Source: Planctomycetota bacterium (GTDB lineage: Bacteria; Planctomycetota; SKW154). Taken from it: a DNA stretch of 15,670 nucleotides. Location of the stretch: assembly GCA_026418755.1 (NCBI GenBank), contig JAOAAR010000012.1, forward strand, positions 1 through 15,670, in the 5' to 3' direction. A program made the position numbers and the translations under genes. This document shows positions 1 through 6,850 of the stretch, in pieces; within the stretch, counting starts at the first letter, position 1, and each line of letters begins with the position of its first letter. The notes beneath the pieces were generated by a model, which saw nothing but the letters and a program-made list of their open reading frames with translations, had not been told where the DNA came from and did no database searches.

Positions 1-540
1 TCTTCCTACCAAACAGGAGAAAAGGAGACTACCTTCGTCGGCAGCAGACCTCTGGTGTGGGAAGTGGCGGCAAAAGCCTCTCTTGAACATCCTCTTCTGG
101 GGTGGGGACAGGAAAACTTTGTCCGTCAGGACAGTAGAATAAAAAAGAGGATAAAAGAGAAAGGAGGGAATGTCACCCCTGCAGTTTATGACCGCGCCGA
201 AAACCAATACCTTCAAATCGCATACGACTGCGGAATCCCTGCGGCAGTTCTTTACATAACGCTTGTTATTCTGTCAGTACTCACCCTTCTCAGGCATGTT
301 GCTGCTTCTTCTTGCTCCCTTCTTTCTGATGCTGACCCTTTACCTTCTATCTGCGCAGGTCTTGCGGTTGGCATCTTCGGCTATTGTATTGAACAATTCT
401 TCTCTTTTGCGACCATAAATCAAGCCGTTCCCTTCTGGCTGCTTCTCGGTTTCTCCTCTGCTCTCAGGAAAACCAATACCAGAGTTTCTCTTGACAGAGG
501 AGTTTGCAACAGTCAAAATCCATCCAAGCAGATTGTTTGA
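1..540 (+). CDS. O-antigen ligase/polymerase-like membrane protein (3' part only)
   Basis: The reading frame is open from the first base, so the gene starts outside the window and only the last 179 residues are visible. The visible part has the typical end of the Wzy_C/O-antigen ligase family: an Arg-x-x-x-Trp stretch (SRPLVW), then HPLLGWGQENF, then a long periplasmic loop ending in DRAENQYLQ and a Gly-Ile turn, followed by two hydrophobic segments (around IPAAVLYITLVIL and ICAGLAVGIFGY) and a soluble tail. In this family the enzyme sits in the inner membrane and polymerises or ligates lipid-linked polysaccharide. The downstream serine acetyltransferase begins 12 bases after the stop, so the two are probably cotranscribed. 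The exact substrate cannot be told, and the family also includes protein glycosylating ligases. Confidence 0.8.
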   Translation, partial: SSYQTGEKETTFVGSRPLVWEVAAKASLEHPLLGWGQENFVRQDSRIKKRIKEKGGNVTPAVYDRAENQYLQIAYDCGIPAAVLYITLVILSVLTLLRHVAASSCSLLSDADPLPSICAGLAVGIFGYCIEQFFSFATINQAVPFWLLLGFSSALRKTNTRVSLDRGVCNSQNPSKQIV

Positions 541-552
541 CAAAGAGGAGTA

Positions 553-1503
553 ATGGAGATGAAGAAAAGTGGAAAAAAGAGGGGAAGAGACTACGGAAAA
601 GGTCGGAACAGTCTGGAAACACTGGCAAAAGCATTATGCCGAAACGAGACTCTTCACCACTGGATGCGCCTTGGGATGCCTGATATGGAAGAACCTCTTC
701 CTTCCAGGGATACAGTGATAAAAATTGCAGAATCTTTAAGAGCGGTTCTCTTTCCAGGTTATTTCGGCGCCTCGGAACTGACCGCTGAAACCGCCTGCTT
801 TCACATTGGAACCACACTGGACTGGCTAAGACACGCTCTTAAAGAACAGATTAAGCGGGGAATCTGTTTCGCTTGCAAGAAGGATGATACCGATAAAAGA
901 TGTGAAGACTGCAACTCTTCCGCGGAAGAGATAACCGAAGAGTTTTTGGGGCGACTCCCAGCGATTCAAAAAATTCTCGCCACAGATGTGAGAGCAACTT
1001 ATGAAGGCGACCCTGCCTCCGCAAGTCCATCTGAAGTCATATTCTGCTACCCTGGTATTCTCGCCATCACTAACTACCGCATCGCCCATGAACTTCATCT
1101 CCTTAAAGTTCCTTTCATTCCCAGGATGTTAACTGAATATGCTCACTCAATTACGGGGATTGACATCCATCCGGGTGCCCAAATAGGTGATACCTTCTTC
1201 ATTGACCACGGCACAGGGGTAGTCATCGGCGAGACCTGCATCATTGGCAAGAGAGTCAAAATCTACCAAGGCGTCACCCTCGGCGCCAAAAGTTTTGCCC
1301 TCGACTCATACGGCAAGCCCGTTAAAGGAATCCCCCGCCACCCTATAGTCGAAGACGATGTCATCATATACTCAAACGCCACTATCCTTGGCCGTATCAC
1401 TATCGGCAGGGGCTCTGTCATCGGCGGCAATGTTTGGCTTACAAAAAGCGTTCCGCCTCATAGCCGCGTAACACAGTCCAACCAGCACCTCTACAACGAA
1501 TAA
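553..1503 (+). CDS. cysE: Serine O-acetyltransferase (EpsC-type, left-handed beta-helix)
   Basis: This protein transfers acetyl from acetyl-CoA to L-serine, the first step of cysteine synthesis. The 316-residue protein has a helical N-terminal half and a C-terminal hexapeptide beta-helix from about residue 200. Visible active-site features are GIDIHPG (Asp204, His206), DHGTGVVIGE (Asp218-His219) and PRHP (His263), which match the catalytic region of known CysE enzymes. The end, GGNVWLTKSVPP, is also typical. The tail ends in NE, not the isoleucine used by enteric CysE to bind CysK. The N-terminal half carries Cys105, Cys108, Cys117 and Cys120, a possible metal site. The annotated ATG has a ribosome site (GGAG) only 2 bases away; a second ATG at 559 has 8-base spacing and may be the true start. 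It follows an O-antigen-ligase-like gene by 12 bases, so a role in polysaccharide-linked metabolism is possible but not shown. Confidence 0.93.
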   Translation: MEMKKSGKKRGRDYGKGRNSLETLAKALCRNETLHHWMRLGMPDMEEPLPSRDTVIKIAESLRAVLFPGYFGASELTAETACFHIGTTLDWLRHALKEQIKRGICFACKKDDTDKRCEDCNSSAEEITEEFLGRLPAIQKILATDVRATYEGDPASASPSEVIFCYPGILAITNYRIAHELHLLKVPFIPRMLTEYAHSITGIDIHPGAQIGDTFFIDHGTGVVIGETCIIGKRVKIYQGVTLGAKSFALDSYGKPVKGIPRHPIVEDDVIIYSNATILGRITIGRGSVIGGNVWLTKSVPPHSRVTQSNQHLYNE

Positions 1504-1570
1504 CGACCAATACATAAAGCCAAAAACCTCTTTTTTAGCCTTGATTCTTCATTTACAACTTTGTGACAGA

Positions 1571-1599
1571 TTGTCCCAAAAACCTGTATATGTTATAAA
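1571..1599 (+). promoter_or_regulatory. Putative sigma70-type promoter of the CAP-domain gene
   Basis: A -35-like TTGTCC (1571-1576) and a -10 TATAAA (1594-1599) are separated by 17 bases. Transcription would begin near 1606, just before the ATG at 1619, with GGAAAGAGAG (1601-1610) as ribosome site. The position argues that the next gene starts at 1619 and not at an upstream TTG at 1541. Inferred from consensus only. Confidence 0.5.
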
Positions 1600-1618
1600 T
1601 GGAAAGAGAGTATATGTT

Positions 1619-3232
1619 ATGAGTAGGTTCTGGATACTTTTTGCGGCGATGGTTACCCTTTGCGCACCGCTAAGCGCAGATGTTGTCTATCTCAGCAACG
1701 GCGGCGTCGTAGTGGGAGAGGTTGCAGAAAGAAACGATGAGTACATAGTGGTAATAACTGCTAAGGGTGTGAAAACCATTCTACAAACGCACGAAATAGA
1801 AAAAATAGAAGTCGGCACACTCGAAGAGATATACTGGCGCAGGTTGAAATCTCTTGACAAAGATGATGCAGAATCTCACTATCAGTTGGGTCTCTGGTGC
1901 GAAAAAGTGAAGATGAGTGATTATGCAAGAGAAGAGTTCGAAAAATCTGTAATCCTTGACCCTAATCACTTTGAAGCACGCAAAAAACTCGGATTTAAAT
2001 TCACAAGAGAAGAAGGTTGGACAAAGAATGGGGAGGACATCCCTTACCAAGAAGAGACTCTTAGACCATCCGAAAAATTGGACAACACCCAGAACGAGTT
2101 GGTGAAGCGGATTCTGGATAACTCCCTTGACCCCTTCTCGCTTGGAGCAAGCGAAAGAGAAGAAACTATAAAGGCACTAAAGGCATCTCTCTCAACCGAT
2201 ACAGTAACTTTAAAAAACTTGCGGAAGGAGATTCTTCTCCGGACAGGCATTGAAAGCGATTCAAATGAACAGATGTTGAAAAGATGGAACGATTTGTGGG
2301 AAGAGGCGCGTCTTTCGGCTCTCAAGGAAGTCTACCTCAGCGAAGGAGAGGAGAAACTCTCTTCAAGCGACAGAACACTTGAAGTCTACAAGTATTATGC
2401 GATTCTTCTTAAACGCAAGTTACGACCAATAAAGACAATAAGCACTGAAAACGCAAAAGAGTTAATCCTTCAATTCCGCCAATTGTCCCAAAGAATAGAA
2501 AAAATTCTCTCCATTTTGTCCAAACTGGAAGGGAAGACAGGAGAGTCTACCACGCAACTTCCCCCCCGTTCCGATGAAGATTCGTTTACTTGCGCTTATG
2601 GGCTACTCCTTTACAAAGCGGGATTCAGAGAAGATGGTTGGGAAATTGCGAAAAAGACAAGCGGATGGAGGTTTAGAGTTTTCCTTCTTTTAGTCTCTGA
2701 AGTGATTCTTTCCGCAAACAAAGAGGTGATGAAACAACTCTCTCCGGAAGAGCAGTCTTTGTGTGAAAAAATCAACGACTATAGGATGGCATTGGGAAGG
2801 ATGCCACTTGAACTGGACCTGCGCCTCTGCAAAGCCGCCAAGTCCCATTCCTTCGAAATGGAAAAAATGGGATATTTCGGTCATATCTCTCCTGTAAAAG
2901 AGCATTCAACCCCTAACAGACGTGCCCTCGTGGCTGCCTATGAAGCAGACCTCGTCGGCGAAAACTTGTTCAAAGGAAAAGATGCCTCAGAAGCGTTAGA
3001 CGCCTGGCGTCAGTCAGAACCCCATCATAAACAGTTATTAGCAGGTTGGGATGCGCTCTTCCTCAAAGATGAAAAACAGATGCTTCCTCTTCTCTTTATG
3101 CCCTGGCGAACCTTCGGGGTTGGCTGCTCCAGTTTTGCAGTCGTTATGTTCGGACCTCTCTCTTCACTTAAAGGTGCTGTTCCATCTCTTGATGAGAAAC
3201 TTTTCCGTTCCTCTCACTGCGGTAAAAAATAG
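1619..3232 (+). CDS. Secreted protein with TPR region and C-terminal CAP/SCP domain
   Basis: The 537-residue protein starts with a clear signal peptide (MSRFWILFAAMVTLCAPLSA, cleavage before DVVY). Residues 21-68 form a small beta module (YLSNGGVVVGEV...) of a type common in secreted proteins of planctomycete-like bacteria. Residues 83-135 contain a TPR-like unit (SHYQLGLWCEK, AREEFEKSVILDP) followed by GWTKNGE. A long charged helical linker leads to a CAP domain at about 380-511, with HSFEMEKMGYFGHIS (His410, His422), GENL (Glu448) and SEPHHKQLL (His469/470), the four polar positions of the CAP cavity. CAP proteins are extracytoplasmic; bacterial ones have no single agreed activity. A GGAAAGAGAG ribosome site precedes the ATG at 1619. 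A TTG 78 bases upstream keeps the frame open but would bury the signal peptide and lies before the promoter. No terminator is evident in the 162-224 bases after the stop. Confidence 0.85.
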   Translation: MSRFWILFAAMVTLCAPLSADVVYLSNGGVVVGEVAERNDEYIVVITAKGVKTILQTHEIEKIEVGTLEEIYWRRLKSLDKDDAESHYQLGLWCEKVKMSDYAREEFEKSVILDPNHFEARKKLGFKFTREEGWTKNGEDIPYQEETLRPSEKLDNTQNELVKRILDNSLDPFSLGASEREETIKALKASLSTDTVTLKNLRKEILLRTGIESDSNEQMLKRWNDLWEEARLSALKEVYLSEGEEKLSSSDRTLEVYKYYAILLKRKLRPIKTISTENAKELILQFRQLSQRIEKILSILSKLEGKTGESTTQLPPRSDEDSFTCAYGLLLYKAGFREDGWEIAKKTSGWRFRVFLLLVSEVILSANKEVMKQLSPEEQSLCEKINDYRMALGRMPLELDLRLCKAAKSHSFEMEKMGYFGHISPVKEHSTPNRRALVAAYEADLVGENLFKGKDASEALDAWRQSEPHHKQLLAGWDALFLKDEKQMLPLLFMPWRTFGVGCSSFAVVMFGPLSSLKGAVPSLDEKLFRSSHCGKK

Positions 3233-3456
3233 AGATGCGTTATTCCAGTTTCTCTCCATTAACTCTGGGTTTGCAATCTTTCACGCTCAGTCGTTTGATA
3301 ATCTCAATCACACTTCAAAGTCTTTGCTGTTGAGAAAACGAAAATTGATGGAGGCTCCTGCTTTCAACTAACCCAACGGTGGTCTTACGGTGCCCTATTT
3401 GTTGCCTGCTGACTCTGTCGTGGCAAGTTTCTCATCGTCACTTTCTATTATTTCTT

Positions 3457-3966
3457 CTATCTCTCTCTTATCTCTGAAGTCTTTCGGAGGAATAGAAGGT
3501 TTTGCTGCGAAGGACAGCGAGTCTTGTTTGTAGAGATGATGTGAGTGACCTGCCATCCTTCACGGCTCAAAGAGTCTGCGATGAACCTGCGGTGGCATCT
3601 CTCTGGCAATCGCTCTGCACAGAAGATACAAAGCGCCCCTTCCCTTGCCATTCTTTTCAACGCTTCCAATGCTCGCTTAAACTCTCTTCCCTTCGTGTGT
3701 CTTATATAACCTCTCTTTCGGTAGCCCCCAAGCGGGTCTCCCAGATGTGCGTATTCTATTCCTTCTGCCGTTAAATGGTGCAGAAGGGCGTCTTTGTTGA
3801 AATGTGAGAAATGGGAATGGGGAAAGCGACGCACATCCACGGCACAGACAATCTTCCACTTCTTCAGAAGAGCAACAAACTCCTCGATGGAACGGTTGCT
3901 TGTTCCGAGTGTGTATACGACTGGTTCGGCTATTTTCGTTTCCTTTTTTGAGTTCCCAATCTCCAT
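3457..3966 (-). CDS. DUF488 family protein, possibly frameshifted near its 3' end
   Basis: The 169-residue protein shows the DUF488 signature: YTLGTSNRSIEEF (residues 18-30), DVRRFPHS (44-51), LGDPLGG (75-81) and CIFCAERLPERCHRRFIA (113-130), with the conserved Cys and His near the end of the domain. DUF488 proteins are small, cytoplasmic and of unproven function. The ATG at 3966 is the only usual start codon before the domain, and is preceded by GGGAAGG. The start lies inside the 3' end of rpmH, overlapping it by 37 bases in another frame, so translation is likely coupled. After about residue 145 the reading looks less natural, while another frame continues with an acidic, gene-like C-terminus (PSIPPKDFRDKREIEEI...) to a stop at 3395. 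This may be a recent frameshift or an assembly error. Confidence 0.85.
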   Translation of the reverse strand: MEIGNSKKETKIAEPVVYTLGTSNRSIEEFVALLKKWKIVCAVDVRRFPHSHFSHFNKDALLHHLTAEGIEYAHLGDPLGGYRKRGYIRHTKGREFKRALEALKRMAREGALCIFCAERLPERCHRRFIADSLSREGWQVTHIISTNKTRCPSQQNLLFLRKTSEIRER

Positions 3967-4079
3967 CTACCTTCCCGCCGCTGGCGGGCAATCAATTTCC
4001 TGCCTGATTTCGTCTTCATCCGCGCAAGAAAGCCTGTCTTGCGCTGTTTCACATTCGATTTTCGTATCTTTACTTTCAT
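3930..4079 (-). CDS. rpmH: 50S ribosomal protein L34
   Basis: Translation of the minus strand from the ATG at 4079 to the TAG at 3930 gives a 49-residue, strongly basic protein beginning MKVKIRKSNVKQRKTGFLAR and continuing MKTKSGRKLIARQRREGRW. This matches the L34 pattern (KRKxxGFxxRMxTxxGRxxIxxRRxxGRxxL) throughout. L34 is an assembly protein of the large ribosomal subunit. An AAAGGAG ribosome site lies 6 bases before the ATG, and a promoter with a perfect TTGACA stands upstream. In most bacteria rpmH is followed by rnpA and preceded by dnaA; here it is followed, with a 37-base overlap, by DUF488, and preceded by a divergent radical SAM gene. Two apparent hairpins in this stretch (arms at 4022-4044 and 3974-3988) are L34 coding sequence. 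The identification is based on motif recognition. Confidence 0.94.
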   Translation of the reverse strand: MKVKIRKSNVKQRKTGFLARMKTKSGRKLIARQRREGRWRLGTQKRKRK

Positions 4080-4106
4080 CTACAACTCCTTTCGCTCTTT
4101 TTTAAC

Positions 4107-4135
4107 ATTCTCTTCAAAAAGAGGACTACTGTCAA
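4107..4135 (-). promoter_or_regulatory. rpmH: Putative sigma70-type promoter of rpmH
   Basis: Read on the minus strand, TTGACA (4135-4130) is followed after 17 bases by GAGAAT (4112-4107). Transcription would begin near 4100, giving a leader of about 20 bases that contains AAAGGAG. The -35 is a perfect match, the -10 a 4 of 6 match. A perfect -35 suits a highly expressed ribosomal protein gene. Confidence 0.55.
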
Positions 4136-4200
4136 GTTTTTCAATCCGTTCTCCGCTTCTAACCTCCAATTTTTTCTCCTCTGCTCATTCCATAAGACGA

Positions 4201-4206
4201 TATAAT
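4201..4206 (+). promoter_or_regulatory. Putative -10 element of the radical SAM gene
   Basis: A perfect TATAAT stands 27 bases before the ATG at 4234, in the 154-base region shared with the divergent rpmH promoter. No convincing -35 hexamer is seen 16-18 bases upstream, so it may be a weak or activator-dependent promoter. Inferred from consensus only. Confidence 0.4.
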
Positions 4207-4233
4207 AGGGGGTAACCAGTTCGGACGGGCGGT

Positions 4234-5409
4234 ATGGAGACGGAGAAAAAGTTAGAGGTGCTGGCGGAGGCAGCGAAATTTGATGTCTGTCTTTCTTCTT
4301 GCGTTGCAGGAGGTAGAAAGCCTGACCCTCTCGACAGGTTCAAACGCTGGATTTACCCGGTTTCACTTCCTGACGGGCGTACTACGCACATCCTGAAGAT
4401 TCTGATGAGTAACGCTTGTATCAACGCTTGTGCCTACTGCGCCAACCGCGCAGGCAGAGCGCCTGATGTTTCTCTTTCTCCTGAGGAACTTGCCAGAGCG
4501 TTTTCCCAGATGAACAGGGCAGGGCTCGTTCAAGGGCTCTTCCTCTCATCTGCTATTTCCGTATCACCTTCGATGCAGATGGAAAAGATGGTTACTACCT
4601 GCGAAATCCTCCGCACAAGATACCGCTACAACGGCTACATCCATCTGAAAGTGCTGCCCGGTGCGCCGTTCCATCTCATCGAATCAGGTGCGCAATTCGC
4701 CGACAGAATGTCGATTAACTTCGAAACGGCGGAACAGTCTTCTTTGAAGTCCCTTGCTCCGAACAAGAACTTTGAGGAGGATATAGCAAGGCGCGCAAAT
4801 TTTATCGCTCGCCTTGCATCCTCTCAAAAATTCCGCCTTCGCTCTCATACTACCCAGTTTATCGTCGGCGCAACTTCCGAAACTGATTCCCAACTTCTGA
4901 AGACTGCTGAAAAACTCATCACCCAAACCTCGATGGACAGAGTCTACTTTAGCGCATTCTATCCCATCAAAAACACTCCTCTTGAGGATAGGTCTCCGAC
5001 TCCACTCATCCGTGAGATTCGCCTATATCAGGCAGAATTTTTGCTTCGCCTCTATGGATTCAGAACCGAAGACCTTGTCTTCGACGACAGAAGTAATCTT
5101 CCGACCGATACTGATGTCAAACTCGCAGCCGCACTCGCCCATCCTGAATGGTTCCCCGTTGATATTAATACCGCTTCTGAAAAAGAACTCCTCCGCGTCC
5201 CTGGCATAGGTCTCAAAACAGCGAAGAGGCTCTTGACTGCTCGAATAAAGGCTCTGATGAAAACCTCTTCGGATTTGAAGAAGGTCGGAGTGAATCTGCG
5301 TCGCGCTGCTCCTTTCGTTCTCTTAAGCGGCAAACCTCTCGCTACTACTCCATTCCTTAAAGGGTTTTCATTCAAAAGCCGAGGAGCGCTCTCTTTGCAA
5401 GCATTATAG
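4234..5409 (+). CDS. Putative DNA modification/repair radical SAM protein with helix-hairpin-helix tail
   Basis: The 391-residue protein has the radical SAM cluster motif CINACAYC (Cys62, Cys66, Cys69), which holds the [4Fe-4S] cluster that cleaves S-adenosylmethionine. The N-terminal KFDVCLSSC and the region around SSAISVSPSMQMEKM match the family called putative DNA modification/repair radical SAM protein. The C-terminus has a helix-hairpin-helix DNA-binding motif (VDINTASEKELLRVPGIG, residues about 309-326). The length is close to the usual size of about 400. The reaction is unknown. Homologues are often next to a uracil-DNA-glycosylase-like gene, which is absent here. The ATG at 4234 follows GGACGGGCGGT, a weak ribosome site. 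The gene is divergent from rpmH. The final 30 residues after the HhH look poorly conserved. Confidence 0.88.
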   Translation: METEKKLEVLAEAAKFDVCLSSCVAGGRKPDPLDRFKRWIYPVSLPDGRTTHILKILMSNACINACAYCANRAGRAPDVSLSPEELARAFSQMNRAGLVQGLFLSSAISVSPSMQMEKMVTTCEILRTRYRYNGYIHLKVLPGAPFHLIESGAQFADRMSINFETAEQSSLKSLAPNKNFEEDIARRANFIARLASSQKFRLRSHTTQFIVGATSETDSQLLKTAEKLITQTSMDRVYFSAFYPIKNTPLEDRSPTPLIREIRLYQAEFLLRLYGFRTEDLVFDDRSNLPTDTDVKLAAALAHPEWFPVDINTASEKELLRVPGIGLKTAKRLLTARIKALMKTSSDLKKVGVNLRRAAPFVLLSGKPLATTPFLKGFSFKSRGALSLQAL

Positions 5410-5420
5410 GCGTATTTCAC

Positions 5421-5449
5421 TTGACCAACCACCTCTTTTGGGGTATAAG
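5421..5449 (+). promoter_or_regulatory. Near-consensus promoter of the ferredoxin-nitrilase unit
   Basis: TTGACC (5421-5426) and TATAAG (5444-5449) are separated by 17 bases, each a 5 of 6 match. Transcription would begin near 5456, leaving a leader of roughly 30-36 bases. A possible TTG start at 5438 lies upstream of this point and is therefore ruled out if the promoter is real. Confidence 0.6.
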
Positions 5450-5491
5450 TCTATCGTCTGCTTGAAAAATGGAGTCTTGGAAGTGCAGAAG

Positions 5492-5962
5492 ATGATTCTG
5501 GTGGACATAGGGCGTTGCACGGGCTGTCGCCTCTGCGAGATGGTTTGCTCCGTCAAAAATGAAGGGGTGACGAACCCTACCAAAGCACGTATTCAGGTCG
5601 TCAAATGGGATACTGAGGGGACTGCTATTCCTGTTGTCTGCCAGCAATGCGAGGATGCGCCCTGTGCGGCTGTCTGCCCTGTAAGTGCGATTTCTCGCGA
5701 TTCCGCCACAGGTGCTCTCAAAATCAACAACGAAAAATGTATCAGGTGCCGCATCTGTGTTCAAGCCTGTCCATTCGGCGCAATTGGCTATAATGCCCAA
5801 ATGAACAAAGTATTCAAATGCGAACTGTGCGACGGCGAGCCGATGTGTGTGGCGTTCTGCGAACCGCAGGCGCTCCTGTTTACTGACTCCAGCAAAGCAT
5901 CCTTTGTAAAACGCAGATTCGCCGCTGAGAAACTCGCCGCCACCTATAAGCATTCTCGCTGA
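5492..5962 (+). CDS. Four-cluster [4Fe-4S] ferredoxin (electron transfer subunit, CooF/AOR-associated type)
   Basis: The 156-residue protein carries sixteen cysteines in four clusters: Cys9/12/15/19, Cys50/53/58/62, Cys83/86/89/93 and Cys110/113/119/123. It begins MILVDIGRCTGC, the common start of small polyferredoxins that serve aldehyde oxidoreductases, carbon monoxide dehydrogenase or hydrogenases. It should pass electrons between a catalytic subunit and an acceptor in the cytoplasm. No catalytic partner is in the window. The start at ATG 5492 fits the family; a GTG at 5483 with GGAG 8 bases upstream is an equally good ribosome-site choice and would add three residues. The nitrilase gene follows 17 bases after the stop, so the two form one transcript. 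The partner enzyme cannot be named. Confidence 0.88.
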   Translation: MILVDIGRCTGCRLCEMVCSVKNEGVTNPTKARIQVVKWDTEGTAIPVVCQQCEDAPCAAVCPVSAISRDSATGALKINNEKCIRCRICVQACPFGAIGYNAQMNKVFKCELCDGEPMCVAFCEPQALLFTDSSKASFVKRRFAAEKLAATYKHSR

Positions 5963-5979
5963 AAAGAGAAGGGCATACT

Positions 5980-6804
5980 ATGGCTAAAACTCGAGAACGA
6001 AAAACAGGTTTGAGAGTGGGCGTCTTTCAGTATGCTCCCGTATTCGGCGACAAGGAACGGAACATTAAACATCTCCTTTCGCACATCGAGAAAGTGGAAT
6101 TCGATGTCCTTGTTCTGCCTGAACTGTTCGCCACAGGTTATCAGTTCAAGAACCGTAAAGAACTCGCTTCGTTAGCCGAAAGTTCAAACGATGGAACTAC
6201 GATCAGAGAACTGATAAGAATCGCTAAAAGGAAAGATGCGTTGCTTGTGGCAGGTTTTGCGGAAAAGACAAGAGACGGAGGTCTCTTCAACTCTGCGGCA
6301 GTGGTTGCTCCTGATGGAGTGTTGGGGGTTTATCGCAAGATTCATCTTTTTGACCGTGAAAAAGAGTTGTTTGATTCCGGCAATGAGTCGCCGAAGGTTT
6401 TTGAGTTCCGAGGTGTAAAGATTGGCGCGATGATATGCTTCGATTGGATGTTTCCTGAGACAGCGCGAACACTTGCACTTTTAGGTGTGCAGATGCTTGC
6501 TCACTGTGCCAACCTTGTTCTTCCATACTGTCAGCGTGCGATGTTCGCAAGAGCGGTCGAAAACCGAGTGTTCACCGTTACGGCGAACAGGACAGGAACG
6601 GAGAGCAGAATAAAGGGCGAAAAACTCCGTTTTACAGGTGGTTCAATTATCTATTCACCAAAGGGCGAGATTCTACTCCAACTTGGCGAAGAGGAGGAGA
6701 AAGCAGCGGTAGTGGAACTTCAACCAAAAGATGCGCTTGACAAGCAAATCACAAAACGCAATCACATCTTCAACGACAGGAGACCCTCCTTTTATATGAT
6801 GTGA
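5980..6804 (+). CDS. Carbon-nitrogen hydrolase (nitrilase superfamily)
   Basis: The 274-residue protein has the complete nitrilase-fold catalytic triad: Glu48 in LPELFATGY, Lys120 in YRKIHLF and Cys153 in MICFDWMFPE. The fold hydrolyses amides or nitriles through a thioester on the cysteine. Length is typical for the omega-amidase/N-carbamoyl-putrescine/aliphatic amidase branches; the substrate cannot be told from sequence. GAGAAGGG precedes the ATG by a good distance. It is the second gene of a two-gene unit with a polyferredoxin 17 bases upstream. It ends 46 bases before the convergent 3' end of the pilin-peptidase gene, with no clear terminator between. Confidence 0.93.
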   Translation: MAKTRERKTGLRVGVFQYAPVFGDKERNIKHLLSHIEKVEFDVLVLPELFATGYQFKNRKELASLAESSNDGTTIRELIRIAKRKDALLVAGFAEKTRDGGLFNSAAVVAPDGVLGVYRKIHLFDREKELFDSGNESPKVFEFRGVKIGAMICFDWMFPETARTLALLGVQMLAHCANLVLPYCQRAMFARAVENRVFTVTANRTGTESRIKGEKLRFTGGSIIYSPKGEILLQLGEEEEKAAVVELQPKDALDKQITKRNHIFNDRRPSFYMM

Positions 6805-6850
6805 GATAACTTAACAAATCTACACGGCGAATTATGAGAGTTCTGGAATC

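Noticed and set aside
1541..1618. An upstream TTG start for the CAP-domain protein.
   Set aside because: It would bury the clear signal peptide, lacks a ribosome site, and lies before the putative promoter at 1571-1599.
3191..3437. The string GATGAGAAACTT occurs at the end of the CAP gene and, inverted, in the following gap.
   Set aside because: Too short (12 bases) and surrounded by unrelated sequence; likely chance.
3974..4044. Two strong-looking inverted repeats (CCCGCC/GGCGGG at 3974-3988 and GCGCAAGA/TCTTGCGC at 4022-4044) that resemble a repeated intergenic element.
   Set aside because: They lie wholly inside the rpmH coding sequence on the minus strand and fit its codons, so they are not evidence of a separate element.
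4080..4233. Possible replication origin near rpmH.
   Set aside because: No dnaA gene and no cluster of TTATCCACA-type boxes could be seen; rpmH position alone is not evidence.
5438..5491. A TTG start for the polyferredoxin.
   Set aside because: It overlaps the region between the -35 and -10 of a near-consensus promoter, and the family starts at MILVDI (5492).
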